From positions 310,001 to 374,000 of the forward strand of contig ML679991.1 in the NCBI GenBank assembly GCA_007922225.1: DNA of 64,000 bases, written 5' to 3'. This DNA is from Emydura subglobosa. Its lineage: Eukaryota; Chordata; Testudines; Chelidae. This document shows, one piece after another, positions 1 to 12,714 of the stretch (its first letter is position 1; each line of letters begins with the position of its first letter). The notes below the pieces were generated by a model. That model searched no databases, had not been told where the DNA came from, and was given only the letters and a program-made list of their open reading frames with translations. The translations under genes were made by a program, and so were the position numbers.

Positions 1-1696
1 TTGAGCGTAAGCATCTGTTGTCAGGCCGATGTGCAACATGCAGCCGCCCAGCCCAGGGCTGTGACCAGACTTAGCCTTGATTCCAGCACCTAGGCAAAAC
101 ACCAGGAGTCTTGGGGGTTATTTTAGATACACTGTGGACCCTTCAAGTTCCTTGCTGTTGGCCAGCTCCTTCCCACCTCTTCATTCCAAGTACCCCAGTT
201 CTCCTCTCTCCCTGTGGACTCCCCGTCATCTTTTCTTTGCTGCAGGAGACGGTGATTGTCTGTCTCACTGTCTTGTAGCCTGTATGTGATGTATACCAGG
301 GACCTCTGTTTGGTTCTGAAGCAAATGTCAGAAGTAAGGAGTCGTCTGGCCTGTGTCATAATAACCTGTAAACACCCCTCCATTCCCCACTTAGTGGGAG
401 AACTCATGAGAGCAGAGCGTGCAACCCTCAGGTCAATACCTACAACACAGCGAAATTACAGTGCCAGGGCTCCCTCTACCCTCTGACACTAGCACGGTCT
501 CCTCTGACAACTGGACAAGCCTAAGGAAATTAACACCTGAGGGAGCCCTTTCCTTGCTTTATGCTGTTAGTGAGCATTGTTCCCATAGACCAGCCACAAG
601 CTCGTCCCAGGCTAGGGAACGCTCTCCTTCTATGATGTTAATGCAGTATTGGACACTCCTTTCCCAGCACTCCCCTGCAGAGATGTCCGGGTCCAAGGCA
701 ACCTTTCCCCTCCTAAGCTCACCTTAGAGTTCATTAGAAAACACTGAACGGTTCCAGGAAAATTCAGCAGAGGGCCCTTGCCTCCCATGCTGCTAGTGCC
801 CTGCCTGAGACTGAGTGCTGCACACCTCGGAAATCCCAGACCCAGGGAAAAAGGAGGGAGGGACAGAGAACATGAAAGAGACAGAAATAATGACACAGAA
901 AGGGAGAGACGTGGTAGGAATACAGACACCAGCGCTGACCATTTGCCTGGGCCTACTGCGGGATGGTTTTGGTTTTTGTAATCACAATCAGATTTCTTTT
1001 TATTTAATGCTTACTCTTGCACTCACACAGATTATGCAGATTCGCACACATTCGAACACACGCACGCACGCAAGCCACAAATATACATACACAGAAAAAC
1101 AGTTACATACCTACTCTCATAGGCACACACTTGTATATGCATGTATTCACATGCAGGTGAGACACCCCCTCAGGCATGTACACATTCAAACACATACTCA
1201 CAAACAGGCACCCACACGTACCCTTTCATGCGTGTACTCAGACATACCACCAACACACAGTAACATGCAGACAAACACATCTACTCACAAGCACATACTC
1301 ACTTAGATATGTGTACTCCCACTGTATGTTCATACACACATTGTACCATATGCCATGTCTAGATTTAAAAAAGGAATGGATAATATTACGAGCATGAATA
1401 GTTGTGATTATACAAACCAGACCTGGGCTAATCAAATCCTATGTTTCAAGACATCAGCTGATCCGCTAATGAGGTCAGGAGGGAATATCCTCATATTTGC
1501 CTCTCTCTAAAGCACCTAGCGTGTGCAGTGGGGCTAACCCTGTGAGCTTACTTACATGTGCACTCTCACTCTCTTTTACACACCTCTGTCCCCTCAGAGA
1601 CAACACAGTTGTGTACACATACACAGTTATATGTAGGCACCTCTGCAGTCCGGCAAGCACACGTGCACATTCATACACATGTTGATACACACAGCA
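1..1696. other. upstream non-coding DNA
   Basis: No convincing exon. Apart from the CACA-rich decayed microsatellite at 1020-1320, I see nothing I can name. Open frames are short or low-complexity. Confidence 0.5.
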
Positions 1697-1697
1697 G

Positions 1698-1734
<37 letters not shown>
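1697..1734. repeat. (CA)n microsatellite
   Basis: About 18 uninterrupted CA units. The 1020-1320 stretch before it is a degenerate CACA/ACAT-rich region, probably an older, decayed microsatellite. Confidence 0.95.
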
Positions 1735-1735
<1 letters not shown>

Positions 1736-2899
1736 GATAGCCCCTTGCAGCAGCCTTTGTGCCATCACCTTCAGCATGCACTCACCAAAGACAGCCCTCC
1801 GCAGCCAGGACCAGCCATGCCGTCTTGCATTCTCTCTTCATCCCAAGGGACTGTCTGTACGCCCCTTTGACTCTATCCCTTTCCTTCCCCTCTCTGGCCT
1901 GAGGAAGAGACACCACCAAAAGCTCTCCCTTCTCTTCCCCTGGCTCCTTTCACACTCCCAGGGGAGCTCTTTATAGAAAATGCTGGTGAGCAGTAAATGT
2001 GGGAAGGTATCAAACCAGAGCCAGACCTTGCTAAACTAGCCTGGCCTCCTTTTCAAGAACTGAATCGAAGTTTCACTTCTGCATGGCCATCTACTTTCTC
2101 CTTTTTCTCTCCTCTCTTCTCTGCTCCTTCTTGTTCATCTTTTCTCCTCCCGTTTCTTTCCCTTGCTGTTCTGTCCTGGCTGAGCAGGAAGCTAGCTGGG
2201 GGAAAGGGCGGGGTGTGGAGTGTGGGTGTGCGTGTCTGCATTTCTGGCCCACCTCCCTCTCCTTTCTCAGTGAGGGTTTATTCTCTCTTCCTGCCCTGCA
2301 GAAAGCACCCGATCCCTACCCAGGCCCAGCCCAGAAGCACATGACCCATACATAAAACTTTTATGAGCTCTATGAAAATGTAAGTTATGCGCTCTTCCTA
2401 GCCGGATTGGCTGCTGGGTCTCATATACTAGTTTATGCCCTCTTGGACTTTAAGAACAGAAGAGGAGAAGCAGACAATCAGGTTATTAAGTCCCAGAGGG
2501 CTGGAGTGGAGTTCCTGCTATTATGACATATCTGGCCATCAGGAGTACTGATAGTGGGAGGGCTTGCATTAAAATCCCCAAATCTACTGATCATCTGAAC
2601 CCTTAGCATGTGGGTAAAAATCACCGTAAGTCTCAAACATGGAGTTTCCACATGAATGACTGCCAGAAACTGGCTGCTGCCAGGGTCTGTCAGTACTAGG
2701 AAGCTGTCCTATTGCTGACAATGATTGTTAACAATAATTTGCCTGTTGGACTTCCTTCAACTGGAGTTGAAAAAACCTTTTGGCTGGTAGATGGGGCCAA
2801 ATCACTTTCAGCTCTTTTAGTCTTTGTGGACTGAGGCCTAATTATCCTCTGACTTACCCCTCTAGGAGCACTCCATTGAAGTAAATGGATTTACATCCA
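1735..2899. other. non-coding DNA, nothing recognised
   Basis: Pyrimidine-rich stretches at 2080-2180 and no conserved reading frame. Confidence 0.5.
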
Positions 2900-3522
2900 T
2901 TGACAAAGCCCTGGCTGGGGTGATTTAGTTGGGGCTGCATTAGTAGGAGCATTGCCAGCAGATTGCGGGAAGTGATTATTCCCCTCTTTTCAGCATTGGT
3001 GAGGCCGCATTTGGAGTAGTGTGTCCAGTTTTGGGCCCCCCACTACAACAAGGATGTGGACAAGTTGGAGAGAGTCCAGCGGAGGGCAGCAAAAATGATG
3101 AGGGGGCTGGAGCACAAGACTTATGAGGGGAGGCTGAGGGAACTAGGCTTGTTTAGCCTGCAGAAGAGAAGATTGTGAGAGGATTTGATAGCAGCCTTTA
3201 ACTACCTGAAAGGGGGTTCCAGGGAGGATGGGGCTAGGCTGTTCTCAGCAGTAATAGATGACAGAACAAGGAGCAACGGTCTCAAGTTGCAGGGGGGGAG
3301 GTCTAGGTTGGATGTTAGGAAAAAGTTTGTCACTAGGCGGGTGGTGAAGCACTGGAATGGGTTACCTAGGGAGGTGGTGGAATCTCCATCTTTAGAGGTG
3401 TTTAAGATGCGGCTTGACAAAGCCCTGGTTGGGATGATATAGCTGAGGTTAGTCCTGCTTTGAACAGGGGGTTGGACTAGACGACCTCCTGAGGTCCCTT
3501 CCAACCCTACTCATCTATGATT
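2900..3522 (+). mobile_element. CR1 LINE, 3' end
   Basis: A 5'-truncated CR1. It encodes the C-terminal RT tail ([24 protein letters not shown] with differences, [20 protein letters not shown]) and ends in the CR1 3' tail (CCCTTCCAACCCT... CTATGATT). The first ~35 bp (2900-2935) repeat the segment at 3414-3450, so the left edge is a junction of two CR1 pieces. Confidence 0.88.
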
Positions 3523-4225
3523 GTATTATCAATGTAAAGAGGAGACAAGCGGGCTCTAGTGTCTAGCACACTTTTTGCAAGGCTTCCATCCACAATAGAA
3601 AAATGACGCTTTACTGACGACTCTTGCCAGCAAAGAAACAATTTAACTGCTGGCTAAGATGGCACAAAACTGTTTCCATTGCTGTTACAGAACGCGTGAT
3701 TGGATCTTGGTGGCACATGGCGTCGAGGGCTTGTTTACAACACAGAAATGATGCATTATTGACAATGGTTGTCAAGGACAGGTGCAGTGCTGAACACAGT
3801 TTAGCTGCAAGTATAGGCAAGGGTAAACGAAGTTGAACATTGTTTCGGAAACCATGTCAGCATAGGGGAATGTGCGCACTGTAGGCAAGGCTTGGAGATG
3901 AAACTCTGTCTGTCTCCCCTGCTGTGCCCACACTAGAGAAGTGAATCATTGCTAGTGGCCATTGCACCCACACTAGCTGTACCAGTTTGGGTGATGGACC
4001 ATGGGAATTTTGCCCCTCATCTGCACAAATGCTCTTCTACAGCGTTGCAGTAATGCTGCTTGCTGGGTGCATATTCCCCCATTTCCTGGCACAACTCCCA
4101 GAAGTAGTGGATTCTAGGAGATTTTGAAAGGTCTTCTGGCATTCCCAGGAAGTTGGGAATTATGGGAGAAGAGGCCAGACTCCCAGCCTTCCCTGTGAAA
4201 CACCCCAAAGTCCTATAACTCCCGT
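3523..4225. other. non-coding, possibly remains of the Harbinger copy
   Basis: Lies between the CR1 and the transposase fragment. It may hold the 5' part of that element but no further coding was recognised. Confidence 0.4.
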
Positions 4226-4536
4226 GCTGCCAGTGACAGGAGGTTCATGGATATGTACATTGGGCAGCCAGGCAAATGCATGATATCAGGATTTCCAAAA
4301 ACTCTGGACTTTTCAATAGTAGATGCGGTTGAACTGAACAACAATGACATTAATGGTGTGTCCCTTCCCACTGTGATCCTGGGTCGCCCTGCATACTCAC
4401 TAGTGTCACGCCCACGGCTCGTGAAGCCTTATCTTGACCATTCAAACCTGGAGAGAGAAAGATTCAGCTACACAGAGAAGGTCCAGGATAGTGTTTTATG
4501 GAGACTGAAGGTGAGATGGAAATGGCTGTGGTCCTG
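4226..4536 (+). pseudogene. degraded Harbinger transposase fragment
   Basis: An open frame reads MDMYIGQPGKCMISGF, then LPTVILGRPAYSLVSRPRLV and KPYLDHSNLERERFSY, matching the second half of a HARBI1-like DDE domain. The second catalytic Asp position (usually HD after the GWPG-like turn) and the Glu block are lost. It belongs to a different, older copy or subfamily than the element at 58.5-62.4 kb. Termini of the parent element were not found. Confidence 0.7.
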
Positions 4537-4539
4537 AGG

Positions 4540-7231
4540 GGACGTTCAGCAGTTAAGGCTGCCATTATCATAGCTACTTTCTGTACTGTGTGTTTTGATG
4601 TGCAAAGTACACAGACACTTATGTAAAAAACACTCTTTGTTATATACTGTAACACACTTGCAGGCTGGCTGTAGACATCATAAAAACCCTTTGGGCAACG
4701 GCAATGTTATTATCATAGGGTTGCTAAAAGCTCTTAGAAAGTGGTGGGTGTGAGAGCAACTCCTCATTCCTGACAAATGTAACAAACAATTAAGTTCCTT
4801 TATGGAATCAGACAGCTGAAATAATAGGAACCTTCACCCAAAACAAGCCACATGCAAAGCTGGAGTAGAAGCTGAACTATACAGCCCAGCGGTGTTCCTG
4901 TGTGACCTGATAAACTCAGGGGCAGGGGATCGATTGATATGGAGTGCTGTGGCAATGTGTGTGAGAGAAAAGCAGAAAAAGAGAAACACCAGAGGAGCTG
5001 AGAGAGAAGCAGCAGAAAGCCAAAGATACAGCCAGAACAAGCTCTTGGAATGTGGTCCTGAGCAAAAGCCAAGAGAGAGAGATTGGGCTAAGTACCGGCT
5101 AAAGTGGGGCGTGGTGCTGTGAGTAAATACACTGGTTCCTGCTATGTTCAGGGAAACAGCACTTTGTAAAGAAATTGGATTTCATCGAAGAAATATCTGA
5201 ATCCAATTTTAATTTCTCCTCCTAATTGAAACAACCCCACTAGACCCCACATTTTGGCTACCCATTTGGGCCAAAAAGAATTAACAGTGGGATAAATATT
5301 TCTTCTTCCCTTTTTCTGGCAGTGAAGGTGAATGCCTGGGGAAAGTTTTGGAGAGATCAGGAAGGCTAATGTGATGAATTATCTAGATTATTGAGGGCAT
5401 GGTATTGGATACGAAGAGCTGACGCAAGCGCCAGTTGCTGTGTTAATGCTGTTGTTAACTATTTTTTAAAATAGTCACTATGCTGCTCCACTGGAATTCT
5501 CTTTCATTCCTTGTCCTTCTGCTGGTGTTGTTCCTGTCTTTCTAACAGGGTTTAATGCTTCTCCAAGGTGAACCTCATCCTACGTGTAATCCACTGGTCA
5601 GTGTGTGCTATATGTCGTGCTCTGAGCCCAATCCACAGGGGAAGTGAAGCTGTTACAGCTCTCTGTTTGAGAACCTGGCTCTTTAATGCAAACTATTCCG
5701 CTTGCTATAAAGCTATACGTTATTTTTAGCTCTGGAGATCTCCAGTTCAGTCCTCAGTGTGTTGGTCAAGATGGTGACCCTCACCCGTGCTCCTTAAGGG
5801 GGTGTTTGCCCTCAGTTCCTATTCATGTCCATGTGCAGTTTCACAAGAAGGTCCTCACAATGATTAGGCCTGCCATGATCAAGGAACCAGCCTGCCTGGT
5901 CCTACTGGAAGGCCCGCCACCCGGGATAGACACGGTACGGAAACAGCAGAGTTATAACCAGAGCAATGGCCCATATGTTCCTGATATACCAAAACATGAG
6001 ATAAAAGTAATGCTTTTGTTCATCCTTTAACTCCAGTCATTCTTTAGAGGCTAGCTCCTTCCAGAGCTGAAAATGGGGTGGACATACAGTAGGCACCAAT
6101 TAAAAAAGTAAGAGGTGGTGAGGGAACGTATTCAATAGCAGAACAGGCAGGCAATGAAAAAGCAGGAGGGTGGCATGCATGCGGTAGTCATCACAAATGG
6201 GGTGGCAGGGAGTTACTTCTTAGAAGCAAACAGGACCTTAGAAAACATCTCTCAGTTAGGAATCTCAGCAAATGAAAGAAGGAAGCTGTCAGAGAGTTAG
6301 AAAGCTGACTACGTTGGAGAAGAGGCTTTATTAGAGTTTTGGATAAGTGGAGGAAAATTTGCCCTGCCCAAAAATGTAATAGCAAGGTTGGCAGACTTGC
6401 TTTATGGAAGACTCCTGGATACTGCTATTGAAGATCAGGGCACAATAAAGGCTAGAATTAATAGATATCTCTGCTAGATTGCTGTTTTTATCTCACTAGT
6501 CATGGCCTGTGTTACTTGCACATCAGTTTAATCTCTATCTGCTATATAGCGTATTAATAGAATTACATAAATAGCTGGACTGAATCTGCTTAGGACTGAC
6601 TTTCATGCATCCATGAAGAAGACAGATTGCAGCGCAATTGTAAATACACAAGCTAAGCACGTTTCTGTAGCTGCTGGTGGATGGCACATGGACTCAGAGA
6701 TACAAAGTAGTGCAAATATTTTGACCATAATAGCCAACACCTAATTTCTTGCAATAAAAGGCTCCTATTTTTAACCTCTTTACATGATGATTTTGATGTG
6801 ACTTTTGGCACGTTTCCCCGTTTGTCTGCCATTGAGTGTTTCTCCACAGGGCATGGCTCAGCCAGCTGCTGGGCACTGCGCTGGTCACGTCACCATGACT
6901 GGGAACAGCGGAGCACACAGCCAGACTGGGAAGTCCATGGAGATTCCAAGACCTGGGGAATTGACAGGGGACAGGATAGGTGGGCAAGAAAAGACCTTGC
7001 AGGTGTTTAGTGCAGCGGCCATGGAGGGAGGGGCTGTTATGTGCAGGGGGAGACATGGACACTTCTACCCGATGTGAAGCTGTATCTACTCTTTCATTGA
7101 CACTGATGGCAGCATGAAATCTGGAAATCTCCACCTCATTGCATACCCCTTCCCCCCACCAGCCTGTAAAATCAGTCCCCATTGATACGTTTATAGTAAA
7201 AAGCTACATTCTGCTTTCGAGGGCCTATCAT
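4540..7231. other. non-coding DNA, nothing firm
   Basis: Contains an AGAGAAAAG-rich purine segment (4960-5030). A possible retroelement end near 5250 (CCCACATTTTGGCTACCC) was not supported by a second copy. No exon recognised. Confidence 0.45.
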
Positions 7232-7689
7232 CCCTCTGCGTAGGAAGTCTGCCCATTTTATGATGAACTGTAATAGTTCCTCGGGACTCTCTTCTCACCC
7301 AGACAGAAGTGCTGGGCGAGGAGCACAGCCCTAAAGTGCTTTGAGGTGTGGCTGGTGAAAGAAAACATGTTAAAGAGGATTCCTCCTCGTCCTGATACAT
7401 TGGCTGGGCTGCATTATACACTGCTCAGCCTTCCTGCGATCTCCCTGGGCAACCCGGGGATGTAACCCTGACGACATACTAGGCATCTCCTGGGTGGCTC
7501 CTTGGCCCCTAGTTCTCCCAGTTGGAGGTGGGGAGGTGTTTTCTTTCACCGGCCGGTGGCTCCCCAGGGCCACACCTCAAAGCACTTTAGGGCTGTGCTG
7601 CTCACCCAGTACTTCTGTCTGGGTGTGAAGAGAGTCCTGAGGAGCTATTTAAGTTCATCATAAAATGGGCAGACTTCCTATGCAGAGCT
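7232..7689. repeat. long imperfect fold-back (inverted repeat)
   Basis: Arm 7232-7366 and arm 7539-7689 are reverse complements over about 135-150 bp with few mismatches. They share, for example, GTCTGCCCATTTTATGATGA in one arm and its complement in the other. The spacer is about 170 bp. No transposase is present; it may be a fold-back or MITE. A small indel near 7355/7560 distinguishes the arms. Confidence 0.8.
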
Positions 7690-10600
7690 GGACTGATTAT
7701 CCTTGGCCTTGCTGGATTGTACTTTATGGACTTTACTGTTCTCACAGCGTGGCTTCTACCAAGTGTGGCCCGTTGCTCAGCCACCAAGTCACTAACCAGG
7801 ACACTGCTAGTTACAATACTCAGGTGGGTCTGGATCTACTCCTCTCCTCAGGGGCCAGATGTCAGCTGGCCAGCGGGCAGCCTGTTCACAAGAAGGTCTT
7901 GACTGAGCCGTGCTGATAATGGCGGTCAAGAGCATGACTAAGAAGAAGTTGAGGTGGAAGTGCTGTTCTGGCAGAAGCAACTGCTCGTTGTGGCCGGAGG
8001 TTGCAGCTGAATTCCATGGTGTGTGCAGAGCTAGTTGTACAGATACGTGGCGTCCAGCCAGGCAGGTCCGTGTGCAGCCGAGTACAGAAATAAGAGCCGG
8101 CAGACCACCTCGGTAATGAGAGGCGCAGGGTGGAGCAGCATTTGCCCCGAGTGCTGTGCTATTGGCAATCTTTGTCCACACGGAAACTGACCCATCACAG
8201 AATAATATGGGGTCTAGCCTTGGTGGAACCAACTCTAATAGGTACACATGGAAACGGTAGAGACCCTTCAGTGTGTGGTCACCAAGTGTGGTAGAGGCCT
8301 AGCACTTTTCTCCAGTGTAGACAAGACTATCGCTTCTTTCTCTCTTGCTCATGGTGTCTCTGTCCGTCTGTCTGTCTTTAGGTTATTCTGTCGGTCTCTG
8401 GGTAGCAAACCACCTCTCCTCTATTCTCTCTCTCCCTCTCATTGTCTCCTGTCTCCTGCACAGGCTGCTATTAATTAACCTGGTCTTTGCAGCCAGCTCC
8501 CTTATCAAACCAGTCTGGAGGAGCTTGCTGTGCTCCCTAGGGCGGTGCTGCTGGGCTATGTCATAGCTTAGATTCCACGACACCATCAGCCCCTATATAA
8601 TTAGAAGGGTTAATGTCACCGGTGGCATGTAGAAAGAAATTCCAGAGAGCCAGAGCAACCAGGCTGGCCCTAGACCAAATGGCGCTCCAGACAAGAAGCG
8701 TCTTTGGTGCCCCCCCCATTTGTGAAACTTTTGAATCCCTTCTTTTTAGTGCATTTGTAGCCCATTTCATGACTTTGATGCACGATTTCCATGCATGATT
8801 TATCCCTATCGTATAAGACGATAAATTTGCACGCTAGGATCTATAAATCTATATTTATTCATGCCATATATAAGCAAATAAAAAATTGGTTTCCTCTAAG
8901 CTTAGAGAAACTTTTTAATTTGAAGAATAACTGAAATGTACTAACATGAAGAAATTGAACTGGGCCCCAGCACTGGGTGGACCAGTATTAAACAGTGTTA
9001 CAGAAGGTGACAGGCTGGGAATGTTAACTCTAGTCCTTTAGTTCAAAAGTCATCAAACATTCTGCGTTAAGCATGGCAAAAGACGTAACAGTATTTCTTT
9101 TATATTGTTGCGTAGATAGGGGTTCTCTAGATATCTCTGTGTATCCTTTCATGTCCTTTATTAGTCGCCACTTACACTTTTCAAGTCGTAAAACACAAGT
9201 ACCTTTTCACAATTACACAATAAAGCAAGGTTCACAGTATCACAGCTGGGCTCTCACTTCACTTCAGTTCATTCTTATATCTCACTGACTGACTGCCAAC
9301 ACCCTGCCCCTCATATACCCGCAGGGGCATGGCTGGCAACGTTCTAGGAGGTTCGAGGAAAATGTAGTTCTCAGAAAGTCTGGAAGATTCCATGAGACTC
9401 TACAAAGGCCCAGAACATTCTAAGAGGTCAGTGAAAAATGAATCCACATACGGCAGACTTGGCACATTTTACTTCAAACATTCTCTTTTCCCTGTTGTCG
9501 TTAACAAAAACAGCACCCCGATCCCGGCACCCCGCACGCCCTACACGTCAGGCGGTCGCCTGGGTTGCCTGCTCCTAAATCTGGCTCTGAGAGCAACCAC
9601 CATGCTGTGCAGAGGGCCTGGCTCCCTTCTTTCTGCTCTGTGGAAACCCTGGTCATTCTCTGCCCTGGGAACACAGTGCCCTTGGACGTGCTGCTCTCCA
9701 CTCCTTTTCTCCTTCTGTCTGGCTGAGTCACCAGGAGGGAAGGTGACTTTGCATTTCCTTATCAGTTTATAATGCAGAGGATGGTTGTGCTTTGTGCATG
9801 TAAATCATGGGACAGCAGATGAGGAGGCAGACGTGGTACTGCCCCTCTAGGCTGCCCTGTGTGAATGGGGAGGGGCAGACTCCCAACTAAATTATGCTCC
9901 TCCTCAGCCCTTTAGAGAAATGTGTAGTTATGGGAACTTCAGTTGTGCTTGAGCTGCAGCCTGTCAGAGGCTGAATATTCACTTTTCTCCTGGGAGCTAG
10001 CAACCTCATCCCTGTCCTCTGACTCACCCCAGGTCCTGTCAGATATGTACACACACCAGAAAAACCTCTCAGCTCCCTGGTGCTGCCTGGCCCCTTTTTG
10101 GCAGGGCCAAAATCAGGCTATGGAGACAGAGCTATCCTCTGTGTTCCTGCTGTATCAGGGCTGAAGCACATTGGGAGGGGCTTTAGTGTTGCTCTGCACC
10201 GCTGCTGGTGGCGCCTCCCCTGTTTTGGGGGAAGGCAGAGAGTGCTTGGAGGGATGGAAGCACTGTGTTACGAACAGAATTCCTGAAGCCTGCACATGCA
10301 GAGTTGCAACTTGCGTTTGAGGTGAGGAGTTGCTCCAGGGCCTCAAGTCTTCAAAGGAACTAATTAACCAAGACAAAAGGTTTCCAGGAATCCTCAATAT
10401 TATCCACCCCAAGCATTCCAAATTCACCAGGCAGGCCCCCAAGATCATGAGAATGGCCCCCCAAATGTGAGATTGGACAAACATAATGAGTGCTGGGTTC
10501 TTTTTCTTTGCATTCTGATTTCCTAGCCTTTGGGTGCATTCAGGTCACATTTTCAAAATTTTCTCAACAACAAAGAAATCTAGACATTTTTTTCTTTTAA

Positions 10601-11251
10601 TGAAAGCTGAGATTCTCCTGTAACTCCTGGACTCCGGGAACAGGGCCCTAAGGAAAAAAACAAACACAAAATATCACAAGGCTTGTGATACAATCCTGAG
10701 AGCTGGCAACATCCTGTTGGTGCTAGTAATGATCAGTCAGGGCCCAGTAGTGCCAGGAGGGGAAGGTGATATGCAGAGATATGGCTTTTAATGTACAGCC
10801 AGACATGAGCACATTGGAGAGGGATTTCCCCTCAAGGAAAAGTCCAGTAGAACTGAACATGGATGAAACCAACGAGCTTCAACACACATTACTCTAAAAT
10901 CCAACAGGATTTAAAAGAGAATAAGATCTTCTCATAGATCCTTAGCTCCATAGCATCCATAAGAATTCTAGGGCACGAACAATCATTTTTAAGTTCTATA
11001 GGACTGTTCAGAAAAATCTATACGAAGAGTCCCATTTTCTGTTAAATTCTACAGGACTTTTCCCTGAAACACTTGTTGCAGAATCCCAAAGATGAGAAGG
11101 AACTGCTGGGAAAATAACCCTTTGAGCAGGTATCCAGGATTCCAAGCTAATGACACGTTGGCAGTCCAGACAAACTCTCTTGGTTTGACTTTTTATTATG
11201 TTTTAGCTGTCTGTGGTATTCTTCACCCAGTAATCACGATAGCATCTAGGC
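7690..11251. other. non-coding DNA, nothing firm
   Basis: No conserved coding frame. CT-rich at 8330-8460. A TA-rich palindromic stretch (AATTCTAGGG / TTCTATAGGACT) near 10940-11060 hints at another decayed MITE. Confidence 0.45.
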
Positions 11252-11687
11252 CAGGGGCCAGCAACCTTCAGCAAGGGCCGTGCAAAATCTTCTCCCCCCC
11301 ACCCCTCTTCCAGTGCCAGAGCAGCGGCGGGGTTTGTGTGTGTGTGTGTGTGTGTGTGTTTGTGTCTCTACAGGCCCATTCCCAGCGACAGTGGCAGTGA
11401 CGGGAGGTGGGGTCTGCGGCCCTGTTCCCGGCAGCAATGGCAACAGCGGGGGAGAGGGGCCGTTCCTGGCAGGCGGGGATGGTCTGCGGCCCTGTTCCTG
11501 CAGGGGCCGCGCTGCTCCCGGCCAGGGGCGCTGCTCGGCCCATGGAGAAGGGACAGGGCCACGTCGGCGGGGAGGGGTGCGCACGGTGCTGCTTGGGGCT
11601 GGGAACCGGGCGACTCTGGCCAGGGTGCCACTCAAAGTCGGCGCATGTGCCACCGTTGGCACCTGTGTGGCAGGTTGCCGGCCCCTG
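11252..11687. mobile_element. hAT-like non-autonomous element with GC-rich interior
   Basis: Ends are CAGGGGCCAGCAACCTTCAG and, inverted, CAGGGGCCGGCAACCTGCCA. Flanking 8-mers ATCTAGGC and ATCCAAGT differ only by transitions, fitting an old 8-bp target duplication. The interior holds a (GT)n tract (11331-11361) and imperfect repeats around GGTCTGCGGCCCTGTTCC. Long ORFs here on both strands follow from GC richness and are not genes. Confidence 0.65.
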
Positions 11688-11769
11688 ATCCAAGTCCCAG
11701 TTGAAAAGAGCATGTGTTACAACGGATTCTCAGCCAGCTTTTCTGACCAGAACAATGATGTGCTTCTGA

Positions 11770-11885
11770 GGGCTGGTCTACCCCACACGGTGTAGTCACA
11801 GGCAGTTTATGTCAGAGTCTACACTACAGCTTTCCTTCCACCGATGTAAGTGCCTTACTATGCCGACATCATAACTCCACCTCCT
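11770..11885 (+). mobile_element. Harbinger-type MITE fragment
   Basis: GGCTGGTCTACCCCACACGG at the left and CACCGATGTAAGTGCC further in match this MITE group. It is cut by the CR1 at 11886. Confidence 0.55.
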
Positions 11886-12653
11886 TACGAGAGGAGACTC
11901 AAAGAGCTTGGCTTGTTTAGCCTAACCAAACGAAGGCTGAGGGGAGATGTGATTGCTCTCTATAAACACATCAGAGGGATAGATACCAGGGCGGGAGAGG
12001 AGTTAGTTATTTAAGTTCAGCACCAATGTGGACACAAGAACAAATGGATCTAAACTGCCCAGCAGGAAGTTTAGACTTGAAATTAGATGCAGGTTTCTAA
12101 CCACTGGAGGAGTGAATTTCTGGAATAGCCTTCCATGGGGAGCAGTGGGGGCAAAAAGCCTCGCTGGCTTCAAAACTAAGCTTGATAAATGTATGGAGGG
12201 CATGGTCTGATGGGACAGCCTATTTGGCAATTGACTGATCTTTGACTGCTGGGGTAGATATGTCAAGGGCCTGTGGAGGGATGTTAGATGGGTGGGTTCT
12301 GAGATATTGCAGAGAATTCTTTCTTGGGTGAGTCTTGCCCACATGCTCAGGGTTTAACTGATTGCCATATTTGGGGTCAGGAAGGAATTTTCCCCCAGGG
12401 CAGATTGGCAGAGGCTCTGCGGTTTTTCACCTTCCTCTGTAGCATGGGGCACGGCTCACTTGCTGGTGGATTCTCTGTACCTTAAAGTCTTTAAACCATT
12501 ATTTGAGGACTTTAATAACTCAGTCATAGGTCAGGGATCGCTTACAGGAGTGAGTGGGTGAGGTGCTGTGGCCTGCATTGTGCAGGAGGTCAGACTAGAT
12601 AATCATATTGGTCCCTTCTGACCTTAAAGTCTAGGAGTCTAGGAGTCCATGAG
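11886..12653 (+). mobile_element. CR1-type LINE, 3' end (second subfamily)
   Basis: Begins in the RT C-terminal block ([18 protein letters not shown] with changes) and continues with KFRLEIRCRFLTTGGVNFWN. It ends in a 3' tail whose GGTCAGACTAGATAATCAT and CCTTCTGACCTTAAAGTCTA strings differ from the copies at 2.9 and 54.9 kb, so it is another CR1 subfamily. It sits inside the remains of a Harbinger-type MITE. Confidence 0.85.
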
Positions 12654-12714
12654 AGGCATACGGCTTATGTCCTTGTAGTTAGGGTGACTCTGTGTCCCTT
12701 ACATGGGCTGTTGG

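Noticed and set aside
815..1306. 163-codon open frame rich in His/Thr
   Set aside because: It is the CACA-rich degenerate microsatellite read in one frame; no domain, no splice context.
4780..5290. Possible LTR end with a primer-binding-site-like TTTGGCTACCC
   Set aside because: No second LTR, no gag/pol coding and no TG...CA borders could be shown.
11246..11795. Several 120-170 codon frames on both strands
   Set aside because: All fall in the GC-rich interior of a hAT-like element with a GT repeat; composition explains them.
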